64,000 nucleotides of DNA from Aradus depressus (GCA_963662175.1 OY759218.1:25070051-25134050); one strand, 5' to 3'. Shown: positions 1 to 11,089, counted from the first letter of the stretch. Numbers and translations: made by a program. The notes: generated by a model from the letters alone, not told the origin.

Positions 1-169
1 GACCAAAAAAAAAAAGGTTGTCTGATGGGAAGAGGAATAAAAGTTTATTTAACTAAAAAAATTATAACATATAACGTATGATATAAACTATAATCAGTCC
101 GTCATGTAAGATTATTTACATGAAATATTTAATACAATAAAATAATAGAGGAGATGAAAAAATAAAAAA

Positions 170-742
170 AAGTCGTCGATGAATCACCGGTTATGTACTT
201 CAAAATTCAATTTGGAATTCAAATATAAAATTTCATGTTGATACATTCATTACATCTGCAGTTATTGGGATTTTTGAGTTGAGCCCCTCTGAACCCCCTC
301 CCTGATTCCGCTGAAAATTAATAGGTGTCGTCCTTATAGGGCTTTAAGTGCACATATGAATGTTTGTGACAATACATTCATTACATCGACAATCACTAGA
401 GAATTTGTGTTAAACTTCACCCCTAATCCCTCGCTTCCCATTGACCGATTTAGCTGAAAATTAATAGATGTCGTTATTAGAGTACTTTGAATGTACATAT
501 GAATTTTTGTGTTAATACATTCATTACAATAGCAGTTATTATAGTTTTTGTGTCAAACCTCTACTCTAATCCCCTCTTCCATTCTGCTGAAAATCAGTAG
601 GTGTCGTCCTTAGAGAGTTTTGGATATACATATGTCGTGTTGATAGATTCATTGTATCGTGTTCACGCACACACACAATTTTTTTTTTCATTTCTTTTTA
701 TTCAGGAGATCGGAAAACATGTTCGTTGAAATATCCGCATCG
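170..742 (-). repeat. Repeat family A copy (hairpin-ended, minisatellite core)
   Basis: One of about 17 copies of a family here called A. Read on the minus strand, it starts in the 'end A' segment (GGAATTTCATGTTTTCCGAC-like) and ends in 'end B' (GTCGTCGATGAATCACCGG on plus, near 172). Between them are several degenerate units of roughly 125 bp carrying 'tcgatacattcattacatcg' and 'aggtgtcgtccttatagggg'. End A is truncated here, lacking the outer hairpin. No gene is seen in bases 1-918. Confidence 0.75.
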
Positions 743-918
743 AAAAGTAAAACATTATTCTTATATTACTTATGTTACTCGCAAACACGCAGAATTCAAA
801 GAAAGCCTTACAGGCAATACTCGTATATAGATATGGTAGGTGTAAGTATGCAAATAGATACACAATAAGATAGCAAGGGAAGAATATAAACTAAAAATAT
901 ATGTGAGGACAGACCGTG

Positions 919-1016
919 GTGTATGTGTGGGCTAGAGCGTAGGGCTTTAGTTGCATGAACTAACCACGGGCTTGGGTTCGAATCCCATCCGGAGGGGAGT
1001 TATTTATTTCATAAAT
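919..1016 (+). repeat. tRNA-derived SINE head (second SINE type)
   Basis: A tRNA-like segment has an A-box-like 'gtgtgggctagagcg' and a canonical B box 'gggttcgaatccc', spaced as in an RNA polymerase III promoter, followed by a T/A-rich 'tatttatttcataaat'. A related piece with 'aggtttgaatcccgaccagg' and 'tttatttcata' occurs near 27685. Recurrence and absence of a proper acceptor stem favour a SINE over a working tRNA gene. Confidence 0.5.
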
Positions 1017-1511
1017 TAAATTTCTCTCCCTGCTCCATGGATGTTTGTAAATAACCCCGGTAATGTAGCCCGCCCTTTGGTGCCAAAATAAAAATGAGCT
1101 ACACACCCCCGCCATCTAACACTACAAAGGAAGAAATTACCATGAGGGGCGTTGTTAAAAAAATAATAATAAAAACATATATTTATATGTTGTATATTAC
1201 AAATAATATCATCAAACACGGATATTATCTCATGTACCTTTTTTTTTTTTTTTTTTTGTTTACGAGGAGGTGACAATCCCTGACGGACAAAGGAAAGTAG
1301 CTTGCTTCCCAATAGTGTGGGAACTGCCTCCACTAAAAACACCACCCCTGCTCCTGGGTGCTTTCATCCCTGTGTGGGACCATAACACCCTCTTCGTCCT
1401 CCGTTGAGGAAACCATAGTTGTAGCTTTCAGGAGTGCGGTGACGCGGAAAGCTCATACCGGGTTAGGACCACCTAGTGTTGTTGACACCGGTGGTCCGCC
1501 GAGGCTCGGGG

Positions 1512-4151
1512 TTAGGAGGCGTTTTTTCGCCTCCTCCACTCCGCTACAAATTGGGTGAATGCCGGGTAACTAAACTCGGTCACCAGTTGCTGCTGGGTCA
1601 GTCCCAGGTGCGATCCGGTTGAGCGTATCAACGCTGCCCTGGGCCCGTCGTACAATGGACATTCGATGACCACGTGTTCCGCAGTCTCGACGCCACCGCA
1701 CGCACAGTTCGGGCTGTCTTTTCTTTTGAAAAAGAAAAGCTTAGCGTTGAAGTCGCCATGACCAGTTAGTAACTGGGACGTCCAATGGTCCGGCTGGACC
1801 CATGTCGCTGCGAGTCGTGCCCGCACATCCGGGAAGAAGGCGTGTGTCGTTCGGCCATCCGATGAATGCGTCCAGCGTCGCTGCCATCTGGACATTATCC
1901 ACTCCTGAACAATGTCCCTGCAGCGCTCTGGTCTGCCATCGCCCTGCATTTCCGCCGCTAGTGCCGCGCACAGGGGCCCATCAACATCCTGTCCCAGAGG
2001 CAGATTGCGTCTACAATAGTACGAGGCTACGGCTCCGTCCAAGACCAAGTCTATGGGCGGGGCCGCGGCCAGCACCTGCAGCGCAGCCGTAGAGACGGTG
2101 CGATAGGCCCTCGTCACCCGCAGCAGTGCGGATCGCTGGGCCTGCTGAATAATTCCGCGTTGCTGCTTAGTGGGGCGTTGCCACCACCCAGCAGCCGCGT
2201 ATCTAGCTACTGCCTCGAAAACCCCCGTGTAGATTGCTCTACACGCTGGGTATCCGAGGCCCCAGGTGGCCCTGGCTAAGCAGCTCAGGGCGTTAAAGGT
2301 GGCATTGGTCCTGTCCTTAATGCCAACAACATGTGGAGTTACATTGAGGCCCCGGATTAACCTAACACCTAGGTACGTTACGACCTCCGGGCACTCAATG
2401 CGCATCCCCTGGATTCTGACCAAGAGTGGATGGCGCGCGTCCACTCTCCCTCTCATAAGCAAGGCCTGGGTCTTGCTTGGTGAGAGTGAGAGTTTGTTGC
2501 TGCTGCACCAGTCCCCTATATAATCTATAGCTGCCTGGGCGTGTCTGGTTAGAGCGGCTCGGCTATCTGCGTGCACCGTGACCACTAGGTCGTCGACATA
2601 GGCTATTGCCTTATATCCACGAGCCTCGAGTTCACGGAGCAGTCCGTCAAAGAGTATGTTCCACAGAGCCGGTCCTAGGATCGACCCTTGTGGGCAGCCT
2701 CTTGTGATATCCACTGATGAGCTCGAGTACAGATTGCTTATGGACGCTGATCTGTCGCTCAAGAAGCTCGCGATTAGGCCGAATATATTTCTCGGCGTTC
2801 CCATTTCATGTAGCTTCATCAGTATGGCCGGCCACCAGGCGCAGTCGAACGCTGCGGCTATGTCGAAGAAGACGCAGAGGGCATACTTGTCCCTGCGCTC
2901 CTCCACATCCGCCCTCAGCGTCCGGAGTGCATCCTCCGTGGAACGACCCCTGGAACAGCCAAACTGTCGCTGGGACACCGAGGCATATACACGGTCCCGT
3001 ATAGTAAGGAGGACGAGGGCCTCCAGCACCTTACCAAAAATAGGCAACAGGCTGATTGGTCTGAAACTCCCCGCCCGGGTTGGGTCCCTATCCCCAGGCT
3101 TGGCAAACGTGCAGACAATGGCATGTTTCCAAGCCCTAGGAAAGTGGCCCAACCTAAGGCAGGTGTTGTACAGATACAAAAGGTCCCGCCCGATGATCGG
3201 GAGCGCTTTTTTGATCATGGCGGCGTCAATGAGGTCTCCCCCAGGGGCTCCGCCATTCTTCTGCCTCCCGATCGCCAGGTCGAGATCTATGCTGTCCCAA
3301 TCAGGTGCATCTTCTGTGTTCGGCAAAGCGCGGGATGCTAACCTTACCGCTGCTTGTTCAGGGGTATCCTCGTCCGGGTTGTCCGCCGGGAAGGCCTCCC
3401 TCAGGTACATTCCTCCGGCCTCCTCGAGGGACGTCGCGTATACGTCACCGACCCTGATTGCAGCCATCGGAATGACCGATCTGAGCCTGCCGACAGCCAC
3501 CCGGTAGGGGATCCCCCAAGGATTTCTCTGGCTCTCGTCCTCCACGAACTTACGCCAACTCACTCTCTTCGCCGACTGAACCAGCTTCCCATAAGCCCTG
3601 TCCTGGTGCCTAAACTCTTCCCTCCGCATCAAACGCAGCAGGGGGTCTCGGCATCGCTGGTATCTCCTCCTGCAACGATTAACAGCCCTCTTGGCAAGGG
3701 TGAGGGCCTCGTTCCACCATGGAACACTCCGAACCCGACTGACCCTCTTGGGGATGGTGCCGTCTGCCGCACTCAGCATTATATTGCTGAGCTGGCCTAC
3801 GCCCTCCTCAATCTGGTCAATCGGGTCGGCTGAGTTGAGGCCCTCCCATTCTGCGTCGCAGGAGAAGGCTGCCACCGACGTCACAAAGGCGTCGGTTATT
3901 GGTTTGCGAGTCGCAAACCGCGGATCCCTAGGCCTGGCTGCCGGCCGGTGGGCGTCGGAAAGCACCATATCCAGCACCATATGGTCACTGGACGTGATAT
4001 CCCGTACACTCCACCCGCCAACTGCCGGGTATAGCCCGCTCGACACCAGCGTGACATCGATGTGAGACTCCCCACGCGCACCCCGAAAGGTTGGCGGCGA
4101 CTGCTGGCCATTAACTATGCACAAGTCATGGCGGGCTATCAGCTCGTGTAG
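1512..4151 (-). CDS. R1-type ORF2: endonuclease C-terminus, reverse transcriptase, CCHC tail
   Basis: The frame is open from just after the TGA at 4152-4154 to 1512, about 879 codons, with no internal stop. It opens in the end of an APE-type endonuclease: 'CIVNGQQSPPTF', then 'SHIDVTL' and 'SDHMVL' containing the family SDH motif. RT motifs follow: 'GSFRPISLLPIFGKVLEAL', 'QFGCSRGRSTEDAL', 'FFDIAAAFDCAWW', 'GCPQGSILGP' and the catalytic 'AYVDDLVV' (YVDD at 2589-2600). The C-terminus carries CACGG..H....C (CX1CX7HX4C), typical of R1/jockey ORF2. Family ORF2 proteins usually exceed 1,000 residues; the missing N-terminus includes most endonuclease catalytic residues, so this copy should not be autonomous. 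Confidence 0.85.
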   Translation of the reverse strand, partial: LHELIARHDLCIVNGQQSPPTFRGARGESHIDVTLVSSGLYPAVGGWSVRDITSSDHMVLDMVLSDAHRPAARPRDPRFATRKPITDAFVTSVAAFSCDAEWEGLNSADPIDQIEEGVGQLSNIMLSAADGTIPKRVSRVRSVPWWNEALTLAKRAVNRCRRRYQRCRDPLLRLMRREEFRHQDRAYGKLVQSAKRVSWRKFVEDESQRNPWGIPYRVAVGRLRSVIPMAAIRVGDVYATSLEEAGGMYLREAFPADNPDEDTPEQAAVRLASRALPNTEDAPDWDSIDLDLAIGRQKNGGAPGGDLIDAAMIKKALPIIGRDLLYLYNTCLRLGHFPRAWKHAIVCTFAKPGDRDPTRAGSFRPISLLPIFGKVLEALVLLTIRDRVYASVSQRQFGCSRGRSTEDALRTLRADVEERRDKYALCVFFDIAAAFDCAWWPAILMKLHEMGTPRNIFGLIASFLSDRSASISNLYSSSSVDITRGCPQGSILGPALWNILFDGLLRELEARGYKAIAYVDDLVVTVHADSRAALTRHAQAAIDYIGDWCSSNKLSLSPSKTQALLMRGRVDARHPLLVRIQGMRIECPEVVTYLGVRLIRGLNVTPHVVGIKDRTNATFNALSCLARATWGLGYPACRAIYTGVFEAVARYAAAGWWQRPTKQQRGIIQQAQRSALLRVTRAYRTVSTAALQVLAAAPPIDLVLDGAVASYYCRRNLPLGQDVDGPLCAALAAEMQGDGRPERCRDIVQEWIMSRWQRRWTHSSDGRTTHAFFPDVRARLAATWVQPDHWTSQLLTGHGDFNAKLFFFKRKDSPNCACGGVETAEHVVIECPLYDGPRAALIRSTGSHLGLTQQQLVTEFSYPAFTQFVAEWRRRKNAS

Positions 4152-5789
4152 TCACCCCTCGCTGTCCGCCCTATGAGGGCGGGCTTTCGTTCCGCAATTT
4201 TTACATCGCGGGGGATCGCCCTTACTCGGGCAGGCAGCGGCGTCATGCCCTGTGGCAGCGCACCATGCGCACGCCACATTCCTGTTGCAGCCCTTCTCCG
4301 GGTGGCCGAACTCTAGGCATCTCCTGCATCTCGTGATGTCGAGGCAGTCGCCAACCCGGCAGGAATGCCAGCCCACCGTGATTCGCCCCGCCTCCAGTAG
4401 GGCAGTCCTGGTGGCCGGCGTCACCTCAGCCACCCAATGTACATGAGGTTGGCCTCTTGGGCCTTTCTTGTACAAGAGTTTGGGGGGGTCCATATCGGGA
4501 TATTGTTCCCTGCACCTCCTCTCAAACTGCTCTCCTGTCCAGTCCGCTGGGACAAACCTAATTTGCATGCGAGGGTTTCTCCCGCCAACCACCGCTGCCC
4601 CAAGTCCTGCCTCCCTCAGTGCCAGGCTGGTGGTTAGCGCCTGGAGTTCTGCTTGGGTTGAGACCTCCAGGAGAAGGCCCCCCCTCCTTGCTGTTCGGGT
4701 GGCCAACACGTTGACCCCTAAGGCTTTAGGGGTCAGCTTATTAAAGGCCTCGGTTGAGTGCCCTTCCATAGGGGCCACCACGGCCACGAATCTCTGCTTT
4801 TTAGCGGGATCTGGTGGGGCGGCCCTTATCTTTTCCAAGATGGCTCTCTTGGTCTGCCACTTTTCTGCTGGCCGGGCGGCCCGTTGGGATGGGGCGGTTG
4901 GAGGGGCTAACTGTTTTGCCCTACTCCTTTTCTCCCTCTTGCCCACCACCTCCGTCCAGGCTGCGGGGTCGGCTGGCACTTGCCCCGCTACCGCCGAGGC
5001 CGAGGGTGAGGTCGATTGGGGTGGCGGGGGGGGGTCCCGGGAGGGGTTCACTATATTAGTTACCCCCTCCTTTGGGTTTTTGGTCCCCTTCGGCGGTTGA
5101 ATTGCGGACTGGGCTGGCTTAGCGGCCCGCTGGCCCAAGCTGAGGGAGGGCGGTGGGGCTGATAAGGCTTCCTCGCCACTGCGGACGCGCTCCTGGGCTG
5201 GGGGAGGAGGGGGGGGCAGAATCTGACGCCGCTCGATAGCGGCCAGAGTAGCCTCTATCCTTTCCAGTCTAACTTCTGTGATAGACTGGGATGGGACCAT
5301 GGTTTCGCAAGGGAGGGCCTCTTCTAAGTCCGTTAGGACCACTGACAGCTTACCCAAATAGGTAAGCAATTTGTCCCTGGCTGGCTCCTCCAAATCCTGG
5401 ACTTCCGACCAATCAGAGATGTTGCTCCCGATTTTACGGGCGGTGCAGAGCCGCCTAAGAAAAAACCCCCGCGAATCCGCGGGGGGTGGGTATGGACCCT
5501 CGCCGCGCGGGGCGGGCGACTGCTGGGGGGGACCGGGCGTAGGGGGGGCCACTACGGTGGCCCGCTGGCCACGCGGTGCGGGCGACGGCTGCGAAGGACC
5601 TGTGGGGAGGGGTGGAAGTGCTGCCTTCGCGACCCGTTGGTCGCGCGGCGCCGGCGATGATTGGGTGGGGATTGATGGGGGGGGAGCTACATTGGCCCGT
5701 GTGGCCTTGGCTCGAGAAGGGTCGCTACCTGCGGGGGGGTGAGGGGTGACCCTTCCTCTACCTGACCGGAGCCCTCCGGCAGGGTACAT
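4152..5789 (-). CDS. R1-type ORF1 (gag-like, zinc-knuckle RNA-binding protein)
   Basis: A 545-residue open frame starts at ATG 5787-5789. The first 320 residues are proline-rich and low complexity. Near the C-terminus are zinc knuckles: CRRCLEFGHPEKGC (about 488-501) and CAWCAATGHDAAAC (about 507-520), both CX2CX4HX4C, then the start of a third (CKNCG, about 529). In R1, TRAS and jockey relatives, ORF1 packages the element RNA. The third knuckle never completes: the frame runs into 'RPHRADSEG' and a TGA at 4152-4154, where deletion has joined it to ORF2. The ending is therefore abnormal. Confidence 0.85.
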   Translation of the reverse strand: MYPAGGLRSGRGRVTPHPPAGSDPSRAKATRANVAPPPSIPTQSSPAPRDQRVAKAALPPLPTGPSQPSPAPRGQRATVVAPPTPGPPQQSPAPRGEGPYPPPADSRGFFLRRLCTARKIGSNISDWSEVQDLEEPARDKLLTYLGKLSVVLTDLEEALPCETMVPSQSITEVRLERIEATLAAIERRQILPPPPPPAQERVRSGEEALSAPPPSLSLGQRAAKPAQSAIQPPKGTKNPKEGVTNIVNPSRDPPPPPQSTSPSASAVAGQVPADPAAWTEVVGKREKRSRAKQLAPPTAPSQRAARPAEKWQTKRAILEKIRAAPPDPAKKQRFVAVVAPMEGHSTEAFNKLTPKALGVNVLATRTARRGGLLLEVSTQAELQALTTSLALREAGLGAAVVGGRNPRMQIRFVPADWTGEQFERRCREQYPDMDPPKLLYKKGPRGQPHVHWVAEVTPATRTALLEAGRITVGWHSCRVGDCLDITRCRRCLEFGHPEKGCNRNVACAWCAATGHDAAACPSKGDPPRCKNCGTKARPHRADSEG

Positions 5790-5846
5790 CTCAAAAAAAG
5801 ACGAATAACTCAGTATATTAATTCAGTATATTAATCTCATGTACCT

Positions 5847-7489
5847 AAGAAAACTGACGTAATTCGATAATTTTCTATTTTCATTTTACGACAAAAATGT
5901 AGACGTAGTAACTTTGTCGTATTTTACTTCCCTAGCTATATGAAGTATAGGGGAAGTTATGTAATCGGTCAGAAACTCGATGCGGAGTTTTCAATGGAAT
6001 TTCATGTTTTCCGACCTCCTGATTCCAAAAATAAATAAAAAAACTCGGCATTATACTTTTTAGGTTTTTTAAATTCCTTTTGATGCGAGCTTTCCTCTGA
6101 TTTGCGTTTTCTATAATTCCGCTCATATTTACGATTCATATGAGACGAAATCTTTAATTTTTTTTGCAATTTTCAATTTAATATACCTACCGATTTTTAT
6201 ATATATTTCGAGGAATATTTTTATTGTTTCCCTTTGAGTCCTAGTAGTGCCCTCAAGCTCTTTACAATGACACCCGAATCAACTTTCTATCTAAACGCGT
6301 TATCACGCTACACTAATTTCTAATTTTACACAACGTTAATTCGCAACAAACATCCGCCGGCGCCCACACTAGCCCGATAACGTCTCAGGCAAAACAAACA
6401 CGTACAGACATGCTCTATCCATTTTGACCTCAACCGTTGTTTTCGCATTATTAGTCTCGTAGTTATTATCGATTGAAATCTGACGGTATTTTGTAACACA
6501 AGAAAGTTTGACCGGCTATCACTGTGCTTAACGAGCGAATAGACGTCTTCAAGTCAAAAAAACAATTTCTGTCTGCTGTGTGTGACAGACACTGTGAACA
6601 CGCCTCCTCCTGATAAAATGAATGTATCGACATAAGATTTTATAGGGGAGGGATCAGATGGAAGCTCAACTCACAAACCCTAATAACTGCCGTTGAATGT
6701 ATTGACACAAAATTTTATTGATAAGCTCCCATCTGTAGCTTCCTGCAGACTTAATATATTTTTGAATCCTCTCCCAGTTTTTTTCATTCAGCATTTTCAA
6801 TAATTCCTGTTTCCGTAACTCTCACTTCAAAGTACTTAACTCTAAACTTTAAAAATAAGTTATGCGATAATCCCAAACTAACATTCTATCGCTCATCCAT
6901 TGGACGCATTTACATTTTTTTTTCATATGGGGGAGGAAGTTAAAAGAAAATGGATGTAAGTCTTTTTGCTAAGTAGCGCCTTATTTAATTTTATGCTTTA
7001 GATTTCGCTATTCTTAATATTTTTTCCAATGTTTTCCTTTTACTGCCATAACGAATCACCATATGTAAATGTGACCTTCCAGACGAACTCGGACAAGAAG
7101 CCATAATCGTGACTGTAATGTATATTTCAACGAAGAAGGATTTGCTTGAGGCTAAATGAGAAAAATAATTTTTAATAATAGGGTTTTTTTGATACGTGAG
7201 GATATTTCTGTGTTGTGACCCATCGCTTTTTCTAGACAATTATAAGCATTTATAAATTTTGAAATTTGTCATAAAAAAAATTATAGAAGACGCTAAATTT
7301 CAGAAATATTTGGGAAACCAAAATATGACCAACAGCTCCATACAGTCATGAGTACCGGAAACCCTTAACTTATGAAGTTATACTAAGAAAAAAAAAATAT
7401 TTTTAGTTACTATAATAATAATAATATTTATTTCCGTTAAACCATAACATGGTAATAGAATACGTCATAAGAATATTTACATTCGAGGG
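5847..7489. other. Gene-free stretch with partial family A pieces
   Basis: Partial family A sequence lies at about 5925-6060 (end A with the hairpin 'gctatatgaagtatagggg') and about 6595-6740 (core unit). The remainder is AT-rich with no splice-bounded coding segment that I could support. A short segment at about 7415-7480 ('atttatttccgttaaaccat') recurs at about 15057-15112 and, inverted, near 44865-44890. Confidence 0.5.
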
Positions 7490-7964
7490 GGGATCACAAA
7501 GTTTCAGGACTTTTTGGATTGCGAGGCAACGGAGAGTCGGAGAGCGGTACGGTTGGCAGTATTAATTGTTGTGACTCTTCCTGAGCTCAGCTGTTTTTGT
7601 ATATTCTCTACAACCTACATCGTTGTGAAGTAATAGACGTTTTTGAGAAACACGTTTTTCGTGTTTGGCTATTTTGTGATATTTTGTCAAATGAATCAAA
7701 AATAAGAGCAACGCGTTAGCGTCAAGTTTTGTGTGAAGTTGGGGACATCGTCAGAAGACAATCCTCGTTCAGGACGCCCATCACCTTCGACTCACGACGA
7801 TCATGTTGCTAGAGTGAACGTTTTCGTGCGGTCAAATCGTCAACTAGCCATCCGTGAAATGGCAGTGGAATGCAAAATTTTATTTTGCTGATTAACTGAA
7901 GAACTGCAGATGCGCCGAGTGGCGGCAAAGTTTGTCCCGAGACTGTTGACCGAGGATCAAAAAC

Positions 7965-7972
<8 letters not shown>
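7490..7972 (+). pseudogene. Mariner transposase remnant (N-terminal part)
   Basis: Conceptual translation with frameshifts gives mariner-type transposase pieces in order: 'EDNPRSGRPSPST', 'RQLAIREMAVE', then 'LTEELQMRRVAAKFVPRLL' and 'TEDQKQ'. These match the N-terminal paired helix-turn-helix region and the WVPHELT-equivalent of mariner elements. An in-frame TGA follows 'ILF'. The catalytic D,D34D half is absent, because the copy runs into a TA microsatellite. A possible inverted-end remnant 'caaagtttcaggactttttgg' begins near 7497. Confidence 0.7.
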
Positions 7973-8043
<71 letters not shown>

Positions 8044-8066
8044 AATAAAAAATATATATATATAAT
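7973..8066. repeat. (TA)n microsatellite
   Basis: About 30 TA dinucleotides run to 8040, followed by interrupted TA/AAT repeats, directly after the mariner remnant. Confidence 0.95.
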
Positions 8067-8184
8067 AAATAATACAAGAAAATATAAAAAAAATATAATA
8101 AATAATGCTAGTGCATAAAAGAATAAACCAAGAGAAATGTTAATGTAATAAAAAGTAATGATTAAAGAAAACATATATTCCACA

Positions 8185-8370
8185 GACCTTAAAGGAGAAT
8201 AATAAAAATGAAAGTATCAAATAATGTTTTTGGATATGAAACATGATTTTTTTTTATTATGGCCATTTTATTATTTTTGATCAATGAGAAAAAAAAATCC
8301 GTTTCCGAATAGAGCGTTTTCTCTAAGATGAACATTTTCCGTAGAAGTTTAAATTTTTTTATTGTTCTTA
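8185..8370 (+). repeat. Dispersed repeat E, copy 1
   Basis: It shares 'atgaaagtatcaaataatg', 'tttttggatatgaaaca' and 'ccgtttccg' in the same order with 15545-15720. The second copy is immediately preceded by a hammerhead-like relic, so both may come from a Penelope-type element. From here to about 9050 no gene is seen. Confidence 0.6.
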
Positions 8371-9139
8371 TTGTCTTCAAAATGTGGGGAAGAGCATTAA
8401 AAAAATTAGTTCCTTTATTATTTATCCTTTTTTTTCAAAAAGAGAGGATTAATGATTAGTTATTCAAAAACTGTAAATATAAACAGTGCAGGTAACGGAA
8501 GGTTATTCAGTCTTTTTAATATTTCTCTGCAGGTTATTCTTTGATTAATATAACTTTTCATTTTAGGGCTTTCTTTTGAAGTATAAAAATATTAATATTC
8601 GAGCTACAAACTCCCCAATGTATTGAAAAATGGAAATATGCATAATATAATGTTATTAATTAATGTTTCCTTTGACACGATTTTTTTAATATTACGAAGT
8701 AAGAAACAACCAGAACTGAGTTTCAAACCGATAATAGCCGTATGTTCGTTCAGCCCATGTTAGTTTCGTATTAATATGGAGACATATTCATGTTTGTTAA
8801 ATTATCTTTAAATGATATGGAAAGTGTATTAACCGCTAAAGGTTGTTTTCTATTTGATAATTTAGTTGTAGTTTTCAAGTTTAAAATAGTTGTTTTAGGC
8901 ACATTTAATATTAACTCATTGATGAGAAGCCGTTCGTTTAATAATTAAAGAGCTTTTGATATGAATTCATTCAAGAGGTTAGGTTTCTTTGCCGTCACAA
9001 GATTACTATACTTCTATACCTCTTGTATAAGCAACTCTAGTAATCGTGCAAAAATCCAAGATCGAGTTTTCAACGGAATTTCACGTTTCAAATCCCCCTG
9101 AACAATAAATAGGCAAAATACCTACAATTTTTGGTTTAA

Positions 9140-9415
9140 ATCATACCCGGGCTTTAACTACGAGATTATATCGCTTACTACCGGAGCCGCTGTTTCGTCG
9201 CTCGGATGAACATGAGCCCAACCCTGCTGTGAGAGTCCTAAATGTTACTTGTTCAGGTCTTGTTACCTAGAATAGGGGTCTTTAATGAGTACCGCACAGA
9301 CTCGGGACCATCGCTTAACGTCCCATCCGAACGTTCTAGATTTTTTTTACTTTCTAGATAAAAAACCTAAGGCAACTTTCGATCTTGAACTCAATAGACT
9401 AGTCTCCTACTGAGA
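9140..9415 (-). mobile_element. tRNA-derived SINE copy (family S)
   Basis: Family S, minus orientation: the 3' part 'cccgggctttaactacgag' is at the left and the tRNA-like head at the right, where 'gatcttgaactcaatagac' is diverged. The middle carries the family markers 'gtctttaatgagtacc' and 'cgggaccatcgcttaacgtc'. Confidence 0.75.
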
Positions 9416-9879
9416 GGTGTAGGTAGAATCTAAATAAGTGTTTTACAAGAATATGTATTGATTAAATGTATTTATTAGTACAAGGCTTGGTCCTCGTCAG
9501 TGTCTGACTGATCGTAGTTCTTTGTGATATTTTTATTTCATAATTTAATGTCCTACAATGTTTATTTCAACAAAGTTTTGTCAAAATAATTTGTATAATG
9601 TGTAAAACATATTGGAAGCCTATTCAGGATGAGAGATTTAATTGTTAGTGTATAACTAATTACAGGTTTTACATGAGTCGGATTGATTTGAGCTGATAAA
9701 TGTTACATAACAGAGAAAGCCTGGTTTAACATAAATTGTTTACATCCTGCATTTAACTTATTTCCGGCAACTCACTTTTTTTTGTAGTAACTGCATATGA
9801 ATATAGGTTGTTCAGAATAAATCTCTATTAATAAAGCTGAGATGTGTCATCTCAATATCGGAAAGGTGGAGCAAAATCA

Positions 9880-10250
9880 TAATTATATCGTAATTATCTG
9901 CTGGGGAATTACACAACTATTGTTTTGGTCTCGATTTGGGTAATATAGTACTGGCCTCCATTTTCAATTTACAATATCTTCATTATTATTTAAGGAAACA
10001 AGTATAATATCATATCAATATAAACCAAAATCCATCTTCTTTCATGTTCTGTCGTCAAATGTGTTATAAGCGTGGCTACACTCTTCAAAACAAGTTGAAA
10101 AAAAATGGGAACCAATACTTTTACCTACTTGATTAGTGTTAATACTACAATCGCCCCCATTTTGATCCTTCCGTCGGTCCTTTTAGTGAAGTAGTACAGG
10201 TTCTCCGGTTTAGTGAAATGGGTCTTCACATATAATAAATCTTATCATGT
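9880..10250 (+). repeat. Dispersed repeat F, copy 1
   Basis: It is collinear with 16860-16927 plus 17675-18020: shared blocks include 'tttcaatttacaatat', 'attattatttaaggaaaca', 'tcttctttcat' and 'caggttctcc..tttagtgaaatgggt'. The second copy is split by a family A element, so this is the uninterrupted version. Confidence 0.55.
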
Positions 10251-10289
10251 ATCCGAATAAATAAAATGTTGATCCTCCCATCTGCTCTT

Positions 10290-10455
10290 TTTGGATGGTC
10301 CCGAGCTAAAGACTCGTTAAAGACCCCTATCCTAGGTAACTAAACCTAGATAGGCAAAATAAAGGATTCCCACTGTAGAGTCAAGCCCTTGTTGACCAGA
10401 GTGCTCTGATAGTAAGCCATATGACCTCGAAGTTAAAGCCCAGGCAGTCATAACA
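10290..10455 (+). mobile_element. SINE family S, 5'-truncated copy
   Basis: It contains the family S middle and 3' end ('gtcccgagc', 'gttaaagacccctatccta', 'gttaaagcccaggca') without the tRNA-like head. It abuts the retrotransposon fragment that follows. Confidence 0.7.
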
Positions 10456-10878
10456 AGGACCCTGACCTCACATCTGGAGAAACGTTTCCAGACGTTTGAA
10501 AATAAAGTGCTGAGGAAGATAGCAGGTCCGGTCAAGGATAGAGAAACCCAAGAGTGGAGGATCAGAACCAACAGGGAGCTGAGGGATATCTTCTGGCAAC
10601 ACCCGACTGTAGTTGCAGATATGATATCACGGCGCTTAAGATGGGCTGGACATGTGGTGAGAAGCAGACAGCAGACAGCCATAGGACGCATCATGGACGC
10701 TCAGGTCCAAGGAGCCAGATCACGAGGAAGACCAAGGCTGAGGTGGGCTGACCTGGTGAAGAAGGATGCTGTGGAACACCACGTGGTGAACTGGCGACCG
10801 ATGGCGCACGACAGATCGCGGTGGAGAAGGCTAGTGTGGGCGGCTAAGGATCTTCAGGGTTCGTCGCCAACGGACTAG
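10440..10878 (+). pseudogene. Non-LTR retrotransposon ORF2 C-terminal fragment
   Basis: An open frame gives 'VLRKIAGPV', 'EWRIRTNRELRDIF', 'RRLRWAGHVVR', 'RSRGRPRLRWADLV' and 'DRSRWRRLVWAAKDLQG', ending in TAG at 10876-10878. This LRKI-G / WRIR-N-EL / RLRW-GH / GRPR-RW / RW---V--A tail is common at the end of insect endonuclease-reverse transcriptases. No RT catalytic part is present, so it is a 5'-truncated relic. A related copy is at 22527-22972 on the minus strand. Confidence 0.75.
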
Positions 10879-11089
10879 ACTACTAGTCATAACAAGTAAC
10901 TGACTAACGGAAATCGCTGATAAGCTAAGCATTTAAAAAAATAATAATAATTTAGTCGTTTTTTTGCTGATTGTAATAGAGAAGGGGATAAGAACACATT
11001 ATTTTATTTAGGAATTTATTAGAGCTTTGAATTTTTCAATATTTTACCTGGAAAGAAAAATTAAATTTTTTGATTAAATGATCATTTTT

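Larger units (their letters stand above)
1240..5833 (-). mobile_element. R1-clade non-LTR retrotransposon, internally deleted
   Basis: A GC-rich island lies on the minus strand with ORF1 (gag-like), ORF2 (endonuclease remnant plus reverse transcriptase), a 3' UTR at about 1258-1511 and a poly(A) tail read as the T run near 1239-1257. It is flanked by a direct repeat 'atctcatgtacct' at 1227-1239 and 5834-5846, the target-site duplication. At the 5' end 'cagtatattaat' occurs twice in tandem (about 5808-5833), perhaps extra bases added at integration. The perfect duplication and open frames suggest recent insertion. The only clear defect is an internal deletion at the ORF1/ORF2 border. Confidence 0.9.

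Noticed and set aside
919..1016. A functional tRNA gene
   Set aside because: Box A and B are present but the ends do not pair into an acceptor stem, and a related sequence recurs at 27.6 kb, so a SINE head is more likely.
1358..4065. Plus-strand open frames over the R1 region (for example 2656-3507, 283 codons)
   Set aside because: They are complements of the GC-rich ORF2 and ORF1 on minus, which carry the real motifs; the plus frames have none.
7976..8066. Open frames encoding tyrosine-isoleucine repeats
   Set aside because: They are translations of the TA microsatellite.
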